From Chloroflexota bacterium (GTDB lineage Bacteria > Chloroflexota > Anaerolineae > Anaerolineales > UBA11579), in contig JABFGG010000005.1 in the NCBI GenBank assembly GCA_013112575.1, forward strand, positions 62,001 through 126,000: a stretch of 64,000 bases of DNA. Reading direction: 5' to 3'. Shown one piece after another: positions 17,535 to 25,779 of the stretch. The position numbers and the translations under genes were made by a program. The notes under the pieces are model-generated. The model ran no database searches and was not told the origin of the DNA. It was given only the letters and a program-made list of their open reading frames with translations. Each line of letters opens with the position of its first letter. The first letter of the stretch is position 1.

Positions 17535-17563
17535 TTGACAAAATATGTGCAACCTGTTATATT
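17535..17563 (+). promoter_or_regulatory. Promoter of the thioredoxin-like / TspO-like operon
   Basis: TTGACA and TATATT are separated by exactly 17 bases on the plus strand, mirroring the divergent photolyase promoter. The -10 box ends 10 bases before the ATG at 17574, so the transcript would be nearly leaderless. Confidence 0.7.
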
Positions 17564-17573
17564 CTAACCATCG

Positions 17574-18083
17574 ATGGAATTTGAAGAAGCCATGCACACA
17601 AACACATTTCCCACTGTCAGCGGCAAGAACCTCGACCGTAAAAAGTTAACCTTCCCAAAGGACTTCCCTGCTCCATACAATCTCGCATTGATGGCTTTTT
17701 ATCAGCGTCAGCAACTGGATGTTAATACCTGGCTACCCTTCGCCGATCAACTCGATAGCGAGCATGAAGATTTCACTTACATCGAATTTCCGGTTGTCTA
17801 CAAAATGAATCCCATCCAACAGTTTTTCCTCAATGAAGGCATGCGCGCCGGCATCCCCAATCAAAAGGCGCGTGAAAAAACCATCACGCTTTATCTCGAT
17901 AAAACCCGTTTCCTGGGTCAGTTAGGAATTGACTCGCAGAATGAAATTCAGATACTATTGGTTACACAAGAGGGGCAGGTTATTTGGCGGGAAGCCGGGA
18001 TCTTTACCAGCAAAAAGAAACAAGCGCTCGAAAGCATTTTGCAGCAGGAACGCCAATTGCAAGCGAGCAACGTCGTTAGCTGA
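17574..18083 (+). CDS. Small soluble protein, possibly thioredoxin-like
   Basis: The 169-residue protein has no signal peptide or membrane segment. The stretch AMFYQRQQ-like helix (residues 40-50) after FPAPYNLALM, the strand YIEFPVVYKM, and ITLYLDKTRFLGQLGI followed by IQILLVTQEGQVIWREAG give the order of secondary structure seen in thioredoxin-like and ATP10-like proteins, but no CxxC motif is present. The function is unknown. An internal ATG at 17592 is an alternative start. It is the first gene of an operon with the TspO-like gene 24 bases downstream and is divergent from the photolyase operon. Confidence 0.65.
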   Translation: MEFEEAMHTNTFPTVSGKNLDRKKLTFPKDFPAPYNLALMAFYQRQQLDVNTWLPFADQLDSEHEDFTYIEFPVVYKMNPIQQFFLNEGMRAGIPNQKAREKTITLYLDKTRFLGQLGIDSQNEIQILLVTQEGQVIWREAGIFTSKKKQALESILQQERQLQASNVVS

Positions 18084-18107
18084 TGCAGCTAACAGAGGAG
18101 CTACATC

Positions 18108-18878
18108 ATGAATAAGATCACCACAAATCAGATCATCACCATCATAGCAACCCTCGTCACCATCACCGTCAATGGCCTCGCCAACGCTATCCCTTTCAAC
18201 GGGCAAGCCACCGGCGAGATCTCGGACCGCTTTGCCATCTACTTTGTCCCCGCCGGTTACGTATTCTCGATCTGGGGTCTCATCTACTTGAGCCTGCTGG
18301 CTTTCACCGTCTACCAGGCCATGCCGGCCCAAAGAGACAATCCCTTACTGAAGAAGATCTATCCAGCCTATTGGATAGGCAGCCTCGCCAATTCCATCTG
18401 GGTCTTCCTGTGGCATTATGAGTTCTTCCCCCTCACACTGGTCGCCATGCTCACGATCCTCGCCACGCTGCTTTACATCTACCGGCAAATCTCTACCGCA
18501 AGTGGCCAGCTCGACAGGAACCAGAAGTGGTTTATCCGCTTCCCCTTCAGTATCTATCTTGGCTGGATATCCGTCGCCACCATCGCCAATGTTTCGCAGG
18601 TACTCTTTTTCACCAACTGGGGCGGCTGGGGCATCTCCGGCCCTACCTGGGCTGTCATCATGCTGGCCGTAGCCGCACTTCTCGGATTGTTGATGCTTTG
18701 GCGTGAACGCGACATCCCCTACGCTCTTGTCCTGATCTGGGCATTTGTCGGCATCGCTGTAAGTCAGGCCGACACGGCTCTTGTAGCCAACAGCGCATGG
18801 GTTACAACCGGGGTATTAGTGATCCTTGGAGCAGTTATCTTCTTCAACCGCAATAAGGCTTCGCAAGTAACTGCATAA
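18108..18878 (+). CDS. TspO/MBR-like tryptophan-rich membrane protein
   Basis: The 256-residue protein has seven or eight predicted membrane helices. The stretch FVPAGYVFSIWGLIYLSL is the hallmark of TspO/MBR-related proteins, which bind tetrapyrroles and take part in stress and light responses; aromatic residues are frequent (SNSIWVFLWHYEFFPL-like helix, FFTNWGGWGISGPTWA). It is longer than the 160-residue classical TspO and belongs to the longer bacterial branch. The start is preceded by GAGGAG. Placement opposite a photolyase fits a light-induced role, which is inference from context. Confidence 0.78.
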   Translation: MNKITTNQIITIIATLVTITVNGLANAIPFNGQATGEISDRFAIYFVPAGYVFSIWGLIYLSLLAFTVYQAMPAQRDNPLLKKIYPAYWIGSLANSIWVFLWHYEFFPLTLVAMLTILATLLYIYRQISTASGQLDRNQKWFIRFPFSIYLGWISVATIANVSQVLFFTNWGGWGISGPTWAVIMLAVAALLGLLMLWRERDIPYALVLIWAFVGIAVSQADTALVANSAWVTTGVLVILGAVIFFNRNKASQVTA

Positions 18879-18885
18879 GTCATCT

Positions 18886-18922
18886 AAAGGGAGAGCGGGC
18901 GCTATTCCCCGCCTCTCCCTTT
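18886..18922 (+). terminator. Probable terminator after the TspO-like gene
   Basis: AAAGGGAGAG pairs with CTCTCCCTTT, and the stem continues inward with one bulge through CGGG/CCCG. It ends in a short T run and lies between converging genes, so it could serve both strands. Confidence 0.55.
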
Positions 18923-18943
18923 CCCCCTTGCTCCCCACCTCCA

Positions 18944-20947
18944 TCATCCCCCACACTCAAACTTTTCCAACACCCCTCCAGGCATCCCATTTGCCTGTCG
19001 TTCCCACACATCACATATCATCCGCTCCACTGCCGGATTGATCTCAGTGGCTTTCTCAGCCAATTCCAGGGCAGTCTGCCACTCGCCTACGCCCGCATAA
19101 CCTTCTATGAAAGGTAAATACTCGGAAGCGTGGTTGGGCGATTCATCCAGCTCAAAGGCTATATCTCCCAATACCGCTACCTGTACCCAATCGCCCTGCT
19201 GCCGCGCCAGGTCGGCCTGCTGAAAGTAATAGCACCAACCCTTCGGCAACTCAGACCCAAACTGTTCAGGCAACGCCGCGCCACCCTCCGCCCTTACCAC
19301 CTCAGCCGGGGCCGACAGCGTCAATATACCCTCGATCTCTTCCGGCAGCCTGGGTAAATGCGCATCGTACAGTGGGTCAAGCACCCGCAGGCACTGCCCT
19401 TTGCGATAGTGCATCACCAACGCCTGCGAAGTCGATCCCCTGAAGATGAACTGCCGGTACGCCTGCTGGATCGCATTATCAGGTTCCAGTTCAGGCAAGC
19501 CCCCGCCCCAGCCGGGACCGACGAAGTTCAACATATACGGCATTTCGGTGGAAGCCAGGTCCGGCGCATAGATCCAGTTCAGCGGGGCCGTCAGCGAGTC
19601 ATCCGTGTAATACACCAGATTTTCCAGTTCCGCCGTCAGCACCACCGTATTGGACTCCAATCCTGGCACGCGCCACACCAACTGCTGGAACATGTCTTTC
19701 TGCAACTCCCAGGCCTGCCGGTAAGTGATGCCTGTCTGGAAATGGAAACTGATCGCCGCCATAACCAACAGTGTGCCAACCCCAACCTGTGCCCACCGCC
19801 AACGCCCCAACAAACTCAACAACCACCCGGCCATCAAGCTGGCTCCAAAGGCCATCGGCAAAAAACCGCGGTCCCAGGGATACACCAGCCGTAACGGCAA
19901 ACCCGCTGCCCAGAAGGACAGCCCCCCTACCAGCAAAGCTGCTATCCCCAGCAAAAGCATGTCGTTGCTGCCCCCCTCATTCTCATCCTTGGAGTTGTTC
20001 CCCAGGGTTCCCCGCAAATACGTAAACGCTGTCACCGCGATTGCGCTTGCCACAACCACGCCCCAATGCAAACCCTTCGTGAGGGGGCCTTGTTTCGTCA
20101 GTACGTTTAGCTCAAATACCCTCGCCCAGGCCAACGCTACAGCTTCCCAGGCATTGGTCAAGATCGTCACCACATAGCCCCCTGCCCCGCCCAACGGGTC
20201 AGCGGCCAGCACCTCGAACACCGTAACCGCGTAGGTCTCTTCACTGGCCAGGCTGAAGCGCCACGCGAACACCCCTACCAGCAACAGCAAATACGGCCAC
20301 CAGTTGCGCACTACCTCTCGGCTTTTTTCTCGCCAATCACCACCCCCTCCTGCCAGCACGATCCAGATAATCAATGGCCGCAACAACTCCAGACCATAGA
20401 AGTATTCCGTCGAGAACATCGCCCCCGCCGCCAGCGCCAGGCTCAACATCGTCCACAGCATTCTTCGTTGACCGCTCCGCAAACCCCACACCATCACCGC
20501 CAGCGACAACAAGAAAAATGTGTAATACAGGAAATACAGACTGTAGATCAGGGCAATACTTTGCTGGCTGAAGCCCGGATATGCTAAAAACAGCAGCGCC
20601 GTCAATAAAGCCACCCTTTCACGCTTGGGCCACACCAGCCGCAGCAGCCACCACAAACTCACTGCCGCCAGCCAGCGCCACAATATGCCGTACAGCTGCC
20701 ACCCAAATGGCATTTTCCCTACGATCGCTGTCGAAATGGCGTACAGCACACCGGAAAATGGGCGATAAGGAGCATAGCCCACAAAGCCCTGCGGTCCCAA
20801 AACCTGCGTGAACCACGCCAGGGGCCAGTCGTCCCAATAGAAACCCAACCACGGGATCAACACCCCAAAGCTCAACCCGCACACCGCCAATAACAAAGCA
20901 GGCACAAACCACCACGCCCCAAAGAATCTACTCAATAAATTTCGCAT
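18944..20947 (-). CDS. GT-C-type membrane glycosyltransferase with a helical-repeat C-terminus
   Basis: The 667-residue protein has about eleven hydrophobic segments in its first 450 residues. Its first outside loop carries the acidic motif FYWDDWPLAWF, where GT-C glycosyltransferases place catalytic acidic residues. The last 200 residues are soluble and end in a TPR-like helical pair (GDWVQVAVLGDIAFEL, GVGEWQTALELAEKATEIN). It probably transfers a sugar from a lipid carrier on the outer face of the membrane; donor and acceptor are unknown. It stands alone, with converging TspO-like and divergent propeller genes as neighbours. Confidence 0.68.
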   Translation of the reverse strand: MRNLLSRFFGAWWFVPALLLAVCGLSFGVLIPWLGFYWDDWPLAWFTQVLGPQGFVGYAPYRPFSGVLYAISTAIVGKMPFGWQLYGILWRWLAAVSLWWLLRLVWPKRERVALLTALLFLAYPGFSQQSIALIYSLYFLYYTFFLLSLAVMVWGLRSGQRRMLWTMLSLALAAGAMFSTEYFYGLELLRPLIIWIVLAGGGGDWREKSREVVRNWWPYLLLLVGVFAWRFSLASEETYAVTVFEVLAADPLGGAGGYVVTILTNAWEAVALAWARVFELNVLTKQGPLTKGLHWGVVVASAIAVTAFTYLRGTLGNNSKDENEGGSNDMLLLGIAALLVGGLSFWAAGLPLRLVYPWDRGFLPMAFGASLMAGWLLSLLGRWRWAQVGVGTLLVMAAISFHFQTGITYRQAWELQKDMFQQLVWRVPGLESNTVVLTAELENLVYYTDDSLTAPLNWIYAPDLASTEMPYMLNFVGPGWGGGLPELEPDNAIQQAYRQFIFRGSTSQALVMHYRKGQCLRVLDPLYDAHLPRLPEEIEGILTLSAPAEVVRAEGGAALPEQFGSELPKGWCYYFQQADLARQQGDWVQVAVLGDIAFELDESPNHASEYLPFIEGYAGVGEWQTALELAEKATEINPAVERMICDVWERQANGMPGGVLEKFECGG

Positions 20948-21007
20948 AACATCCTAAAACAGTCACAAAGTATACAAGAAAACCACATCTATTCACCATA
21001 CACCTTC

Positions 21008-21043
21008 TGTCATTTCGAGCACAGCGAGAAATCCCTCGTCTGC
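21008..21043. repeat. Dispersed TGTCATTTCGAG...GAAATCCCTC repeat, copy 2
   Basis: TGTCATTTCGAGCACAGCGA continues to GAAATCCCTC, matching the copy at 12314-12365. It sits in the divergent region between the GT-C gene and the propeller lipoprotein gene. Confidence 0.6.
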
Positions 21044-21111
21044 TATTTGAAAGGTTACAATTCTTTGAGATAGCAACTTGGTAATTCAGCATTGGGATTG
21101 GAGTTATAGCC

Positions 21112-22230
21112 ATGAGAAACGTCAATAAATTTCTATTCATCCTGATTACCCCAATCCTGCCTGCCTGTAATGCACAACAAGTTATGCGTCCCATACCAGG
21201 TGAAGCCGTGACACACACTGCTCCGCATGCTTCTGAAGAAGTACCCACTCTTTCAATTACTCCCTCAGCGGTGCTCAAAACCCTGCCTCCGACTGTTAGT
21301 TCAGCATACATTACACCCACCATATCACCCGAATATATTAGGGAATCGTACAACACAGAAGAGTGGAGTCACTATATTCGAAATGCGGGGATAATTACCA
21401 AAGGCACAGACAGCAACTTATGGTTTGGAATGTCGAATGGATTGTGGTCCTTTGATGGAACCCAGTGGGAACATTTTCCTCGAGAAGAAAAAGAAGATGA
21501 ATATTGGAACTCGGGCCTGGCCATTGCCCCAAATGGCACCGTTTGGTACAGCCTCAACTCTGAGGGAGTATCTTCGCTAACTGATGGCGTCTGGCAAGAT
21601 TTCCCTATTGATCTAAACATATCGGATAATACGGTGTGGTCAGTTGCCACCTCTCCAGATAACAATGCCTGGGTAGGAACACGCTTTAGTGCGTACAAAT
21701 ATGATGGGTTGAGTTGGTCGAAATTGACGGGGAGCGAGGGTGAGGCTCCAGAATTTACACTTTCTATGGTCGCCGATCCTGAAGGCAGTATGTGGTTTGG
21801 AGATGTTGAAGGCGTAGTCAGGTATTTTGATGGCGAAACCTGGTCAGTCTTTCCCCCTGAGACTTATTTAGAAAATGTGCCACTTGGACTAAAAGCGATT
21901 GGACATATGCAAATCGGTCCGGATGGAGCATTGTGGTTTAGCGGCACGCAAATTGGGGTCGTGCATTTTGATGGAATCACTTGGGAGGTCATCCCGATAC
22001 CTGCAAGATCTGATGCTGGAGTAAGAGATTATCCTTTTGTGGTTTCGAGTGAGGGTGATCTATGGATAAGCACTATAGGAGGGTTCACTGTATCCAGATA
22101 CCGAGACGGCAATTGGACCGTATTCGAAAATATGCCATTTCTATATGTAAGAGATATCGAAGAAGGCCCCGATGGAGCTATTTGGTTTGCCACAGACAAT
22201 GGTATTTATCGATACATGTCTTCCGATTGA
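21112..22230 (+). CDS. Beta-propeller lipoprotein (Reg_prop-like repeats)
   Basis: The 372-residue product has a signal peptide with lipobox ILPACNA and a Thr/Pro/Ser linker. From residue 90 it is built from about six repeats of 40-50 residues that share the pattern LWFG...G.....DG..W, for example NLWFGMSNGLWSFDGTQWEH and GSMWFGDVEGVVRYFDGETW. Such repeats form the sensor propellers of two-component proteins, but there is no kinase domain here, so it is a free surface propeller. Its DNA is noticeably richer in A and T than its neighbours. Ligand unknown. Confidence 0.8.
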   Translation: MRNVNKFLFILITPILPACNAQQVMRPIPGEAVTHTAPHASEEVPTLSITPSAVLKTLPPTVSSAYITPTISPEYIRESYNTEEWSHYIRNAGIITKGTDSNLWFGMSNGLWSFDGTQWEHFPREEKEDEYWNSGLAIAPNGTVWYSLNSEGVSSLTDGVWQDFPIDLNISDNTVWSVATSPDNNAWVGTRFSAYKYDGLSWSKLTGSEGEAPEFTLSMVADPEGSMWFGDVEGVVRYFDGETWSVFPPETYLENVPLGLKAIGHMQIGPDGALWFSGTQIGVVHFDGITWEVIPIPARSDAGVRDYPFVVSSEGDLWISTIGGFTVSRYRDGNWTVFENMPFLYVRDIEEGPDGAIWFATDNGIYRYMSSD

Positions 22231-22550
22231 TAAAGCAAACAGCCTAAAACCTCAAGTTCAGAGCGATTCATATATTCTCCCCACACTCTCGCTTTGTAGC
22301 GTGTCTTTCGAAATCTGACTTTGGTTTTTTGTCCTACATTAAAGGTACATACGGGTACATTAAATCGCCCGATTCCATCCGTTTCTACGCCTTACACCAC
22401 CATATAGCCTGTTTGGGCCATTTCATTTCCCACATATGGGGGTCATAGTACCCCACCCCCTGCAACACCCTACATTAACTACATACGGTACATTAACCAT
22501 TTTCTTGGCGTAGGGGCGACCGGCCGGTCGCCCAAAGTAGAAACTTACCC
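22231..22550. other. 320-bp region between two converging genes, with repeats
   Basis: No gene is visible. It holds two related direct repeats, CTACATTAAAGGTACATACG (22334 on) and CTACATTAACTACATACGG (22470 on), each ending in GTACATTAA or TACATTAA. It also holds a small hairpin GGGGT-catagt-ACCCC near 22438 and the GGGCGACC hairpin at 22514-22533. Because both flanking genes end here, promoters are not expected, and the repeats look like remnants of dispersed elements or a small RNA. Confidence 0.55.
22514..22533. repeat. GGGCG...CGCCC dispersed hairpin, copy 2
   Basis: GGGCGACCGGCCGGTCGCCC is a perfect 20-base palindrome, preceded by GTAG. It shares outer bases with the hairpins at 11041, 62281 and 62390 but has different inner bases. 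Confidence 0.6.
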
Positions 22551-24452
22551 CTAAGATTTTCTTAGCAACTGGTGCAACACCCGCCCCTCACTCTGCGCAG
22601 GCAATGGCAATCTGGTACTCGCCGCAATCGTCGGCGCCACATCCACCATCACCGCATGCCGTCCCAATTGAGTATCCGGCTTAATGCCAGTCCCCGCCAT
22701 ACACAACACTGCCTCCTCCGTGCCCCTCCCCAACACCACATTGGGGAAACCACAACCATGTGCACTCTGGAATTTCGTAGCAATAAATTTGCCTTCCCCA
22801 TAATCCGCGTCAGACACCCGCCCCGGCTCAATTTCAGCGATGATCTCACCATCCGGTGTCAGCGGCGACCAGTTAAAATCGCCCGTATAACCCGCCGCCA
22901 TCAAATACACCACATCCCCCACCCTGTCGCCCCACATCCCCAGGCTCACCGCATTCTCCTTGGTGATGGCCGCCGCCACCGGATTTTGCCCCGTTTCCTC
23001 GTCCTGATAACTGAGCAGCAGTTGGATAATGCTCTGGCGCAATTCTTCATATTCTTCAGTAGGCACAATGCCCTCAGGGTCGCGCCCCTTCAAGTTAACG
23101 CGGATATGCCCAAGCGCCGGTCCGCCAAAAACCTTCGTCTGGCTCCAATCAATATCTGCAACCCCATCATCATTAGGCTGCCAGGTGATCAAGCCATGCT
23201 CAGCCAGCAAATTGTTAATCGACATGGCCCGCAAATGTGGCGTATGCCCGTGATCTGATACCACCACCAGGGTCACCCCCTCATCCAGCAAAGGCAGCAA
23301 TTCCCCGATCAGGCCATCGGCGATCTGGTAACTCCGTCGCATGGCCTCTTCATACTCTTCGGCTTCATCGGCATTATAGAAAGCAGAAATGGGATCAAAG
23401 TGCCCCCAGATGGAGTGCTGGATATGATCCAGGAAATGCCATTTTAAGAAGACCGCATCGCGGTCATGCTGCTCGACCAAAAGCCGCGCGGCCTTGGCCA
23501 GCCATATACCTTTGTATTCCCCTTCTTCCAGATAAGTATCCAGCCCAACCCAGTTCCTGTCATAACCGCGTGCCCCACAGTTCTCGAGGAACGGCCCCAG
23601 TTCATCAAATAATGCCTGCCCAATTTCAACCGGTTCGGCATAGGTCGCCGGGCTCATCACCTGGCTGCAATACAGGGCAAATTCGGTCATATCTTCAGAA
23701 AGCTGGGCCAGTTTGAAGCGCATAGTCCCTGGCAGTTTTTGGCCTTCAACAGTGAAGTCGACTGTAAACCACTGCGACCAATGGTTGACAGCTATGAAGG
23801 CCCAATCATCGCCACCCGAAAGCTGGATAAAAATACCCGCCTCACCATCCGGATTTTGGGCCGTATACATTTTTAATTCAGGCCCTGAGCCCTGTACATC
23901 CTTATCAGGCAAGATATGAACTTTAGCAGATACCACTCCATCTCCATCAACCCTTTCAACAGGGGTTGCATCGCGCAACCCATCGATCAGGCCAAGGGTA
24001 GCAAAACAGGCGCTCGGGCGGATTTCAAAGGGTGAACGTGTAGCAGGCGAACCCAACCCAGCAATGAAGTAGTTGTCTTCGGTGGTAGCAGGCCAGGCTC
24101 CGGGGAAATTGAGGGTGGCCGTTTTTAATCCGGCTTTATTGGCCGCCTCCCACAGTGTTTCTGCCTGACGTGTGCCGGATAGAAAAGCATTGACACCGCT
24201 ATCCAGTGCTGCACCGGGCTCAACGATGAGGAAGTCCGTGATGCCATGCGTGCCGGGATAAGCCCCGGTGGAAACGCTGGCCCAATTAACCGGAGTCACT
24301 CCAGGGAACACAGAATGCAAGAGGGCATAGCCCCCTCGTCTTCGCATTTCTGCCAGGTTGGGCATGTCCCCTGATTTAATGTATTCTTCCACCAAAGATG
24401 CCACGGCGGCATCCAGGCCGATGACGATGACTTTATCTTGTTGTTCTGCCAT
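22551..24452 (-). CDS. Alkaline phosphatase superfamily protein (phosphodiesterase / pyrophosphatase type)
   Basis: The 633-residue protein belongs to the type I phosphodiesterase / nucleotide pyrophosphatase group. The metal motif VIVIGLDAA opens the protein, the nucleophile Thr lies in GVTPVNWASVSTGAYPGTHG (about residues 50-70), and the second metal cluster is VVVSDHGHTPHLRAM near residue 400, followed by SAHGCG near 580. No signal peptide is seen, so it should act in the cytoplasm. Members cleave phosphodiesters or phosphonates; the substrate here is unknown. It lies 13 bases after an M20 peptidase gene and shares its transcript, which hints at a common scavenging role. Confidence 0.85.
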   Translation of the reverse strand: MAEQQDKVIVIGLDAAVASLVEEYIKSGDMPNLAEMRRRGGYALLHSVFPGVTPVNWASVSTGAYPGTHGITDFLIVEPGAALDSGVNAFLSGTRQAETLWEAANKAGLKTATLNFPGAWPATTEDNYFIAGLGSPATRSPFEIRPSACFATLGLIDGLRDATPVERVDGDGVVSAKVHILPDKDVQGSGPELKMYTAQNPDGEAGIFIQLSGGDDWAFIAVNHWSQWFTVDFTVEGQKLPGTMRFKLAQLSEDMTEFALYCSQVMSPATYAEPVEIGQALFDELGPFLENCGARGYDRNWVGLDTYLEEGEYKGIWLAKAARLLVEQHDRDAVFLKWHFLDHIQHSIWGHFDPISAFYNADEAEEYEEAMRRSYQIADGLIGELLPLLDEGVTLVVVSDHGHTPHLRAMSINNLLAEHGLITWQPNDDGVADIDWSQTKVFGGPALGHIRVNLKGRDPEGIVPTEEYEELRQSIIQLLLSYQDEETGQNPVAAAITKENAVSLGMWGDRVGDVVYLMAAGYTGDFNWSPLTPDGEIIAEIEPGRVSDADYGEGKFIATKFQSAHGCGFPNVVLGRGTEEAVLCMAGTGIKPDTQLGRHAVMVDVAPTIAASTRLPLPAQSEGRVLHQLLRKS

Positions 24453-24465
24453 TTTGGGTTCCTTT

Positions 24466-25656
24466 CTAGCTACACAGTTTCAGGGCTGTTTGGGCATACA
24501 CTTCAGCTACTTTAAAGATTGAATCAATCTCCACGTATTCATTATTGGCGTGCGCCCCTGCCCCATCCGGGCCATAGGTGCAGGTGGGGATACCATAGCC
24601 ATTTAGCAAATAGGATTCATTGGCGGGACCAGAGACCTGCACGGCCGGATCGATATCAAGAACCTCCCGGACACTGGCACGTAGTGCCGTCAAGACCTCA
24701 GCATCATCAGGAATGATGGTGGGCGGTAGATAGGTTTCAGTTTCCACACTTGCCTGCAAGGAGGGGCGGCGTTGAATTACATCTGCAACCAACCCTTGGA
24801 TAGCGTCTTCGATCTCTTTACGCGGCACGTCTGGAACGAGGCGCATATCGACATGCGCCTCACAAATATCTGGCACCATACTGGGACCAGAACCACCTGT
24901 AATTACCGTCGGGGTGATAACCGTCTCCTTATCTTCAAAAAATGACGAAGCTGCTGGACGCGGAAAAGTCAGTCGTTCCAATCCGCCAATGATCTCTGCC
25001 ATGCCTGTCACAGCATTGTGGCTGCGGTCAGTATCCTGCCAATCCAGTGAGCCACTATGGAAACTCTGTCCGCGCGTGGTGAGCTTAATGCGCCACACGC
25101 CACGGTGCCCGATGTTGGTTCGATCCGAGTCAGGGTAAACATAGATAGCCCCCTTTCCCTGTAATTTGCCAATTTCCTGTAAGTACTTGATACCCAACCG
25201 TCCAGTGGCTCCCGACTCTTCGTCAGGCACACCGATCAGGGTCACACTCATTTTTAATTCCTCAAGGGCGTTTTCCCTGAGCCACCATAAGGCAGCCATG
25301 GCCGCGGCGATGCCACCTTTGTTGTCAATGGCACCGCGGCCGTACATCTGATTTCCTGAAATTTCGCCACTAAAGGGAGGATATTCCCAGTTACTTTCAT
25401 CTCCCACCGGGACGGTATCCATATGACCGATCAATAAGAGGCCGGTCTGCTCTTTAGGCCCCAGATGCACAAGCGCACAGGGGCGCTCTTCTTCCAAAGC
25501 CAAAATCTCTGTATCCAATTCCAAAGAATTGGCAAAAGCAATCATCTCTTCGGCCATGGCGCGTTCGTTGTGCTGGCCGTTTACCGAGGGAGTCTGGATC
25601 ATCTTTTGGGTGAAGTTGAGAGTGGTCTGTATCTGCACTTCCGTGAGCATTGTCAT
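24466..25656 (-). CDS. M20/ArgE-family metallohydrolase
   Basis: The 396-residue protein is a two-zinc M20 enzyme. The metal motif LLLIGHMDTVPVG (near residue 75), the bridging Asp in GRGAIDNKGGIAAAM (near 108), and the catalytic Glu pair in GVPDEESGATG (near 142) are all present; a dimerisation domain lies between residues 180 and 290. Such enzymes remove acyl groups from amino acids or cut dipeptides. Two close starts exist (25656 and 25650). It is the first gene of a two-gene operon with the phosphatase-superfamily gene and is divergent from the deaminase gene. Confidence 0.88.
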   Translation of the reverse strand: MTMLTEVQIQTTLNFTQKMIQTPSVNGQHNERAMAEEMIAFANSLELDTEILALEEERPCALVHLGPKEQTGLLLIGHMDTVPVGDESNWEYPPFSGEISGNQMYGRGAIDNKGGIAAAMAALWWLRENALEELKMSVTLIGVPDEESGATGRLGIKYLQEIGKLQGKGAIYVYPDSDRTNIGHRGVWRIKLTTRGQSFHSGSLDWQDTDRSHNAVTGMAEIIGGLERLTFPRPAASSFFEDKETVITPTVITGGSGPSMVPDICEAHVDMRLVPDVPRKEIEDAIQGLVADVIQRRPSLQASVETETYLPPTIIPDDAEVLTALRASVREVLDIDPAVQVSGPANESYLLNGYGIPTCTYGPDGAGAHANNEYVEIDSIFKVAEVYAQTALKLCS

Positions 25657-25729
25657 ATTCGTCCTTGATGAAAAACAAAATCAGTGTATCTTATTTAGAG
25701 ACCGGACGGAAGACATGGAAAAGTTACCG

Positions 25730-25735
25730 TATAAT
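25730..25735 (+). promoter_or_regulatory. -10 box ahead of the deaminase gene
   Basis: A perfect TATAAT lies 44 bases upstream of the start; no convincing -35 box is seen, which may mean an activator is needed. Confidence 0.4.
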
Positions 25736-25779
25736 AAAAAATCGTTGGCTGGGGGATGGGGATCTGTTGAGGAGCATAG

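Noticed and set aside
20928-21356. 142-residue minus-strand ORF with ISRCARNDRR-like text
   Set aside because: It is translated from the dispersed TGTCATTTCGAG repeat and the divergent promoter region; not a gene.
22514-22533. Terminator between converging genes
   Set aside because: The palindrome has no T-tract on either strand and matches a dispersed hairpin family, so it is listed as a repeat.
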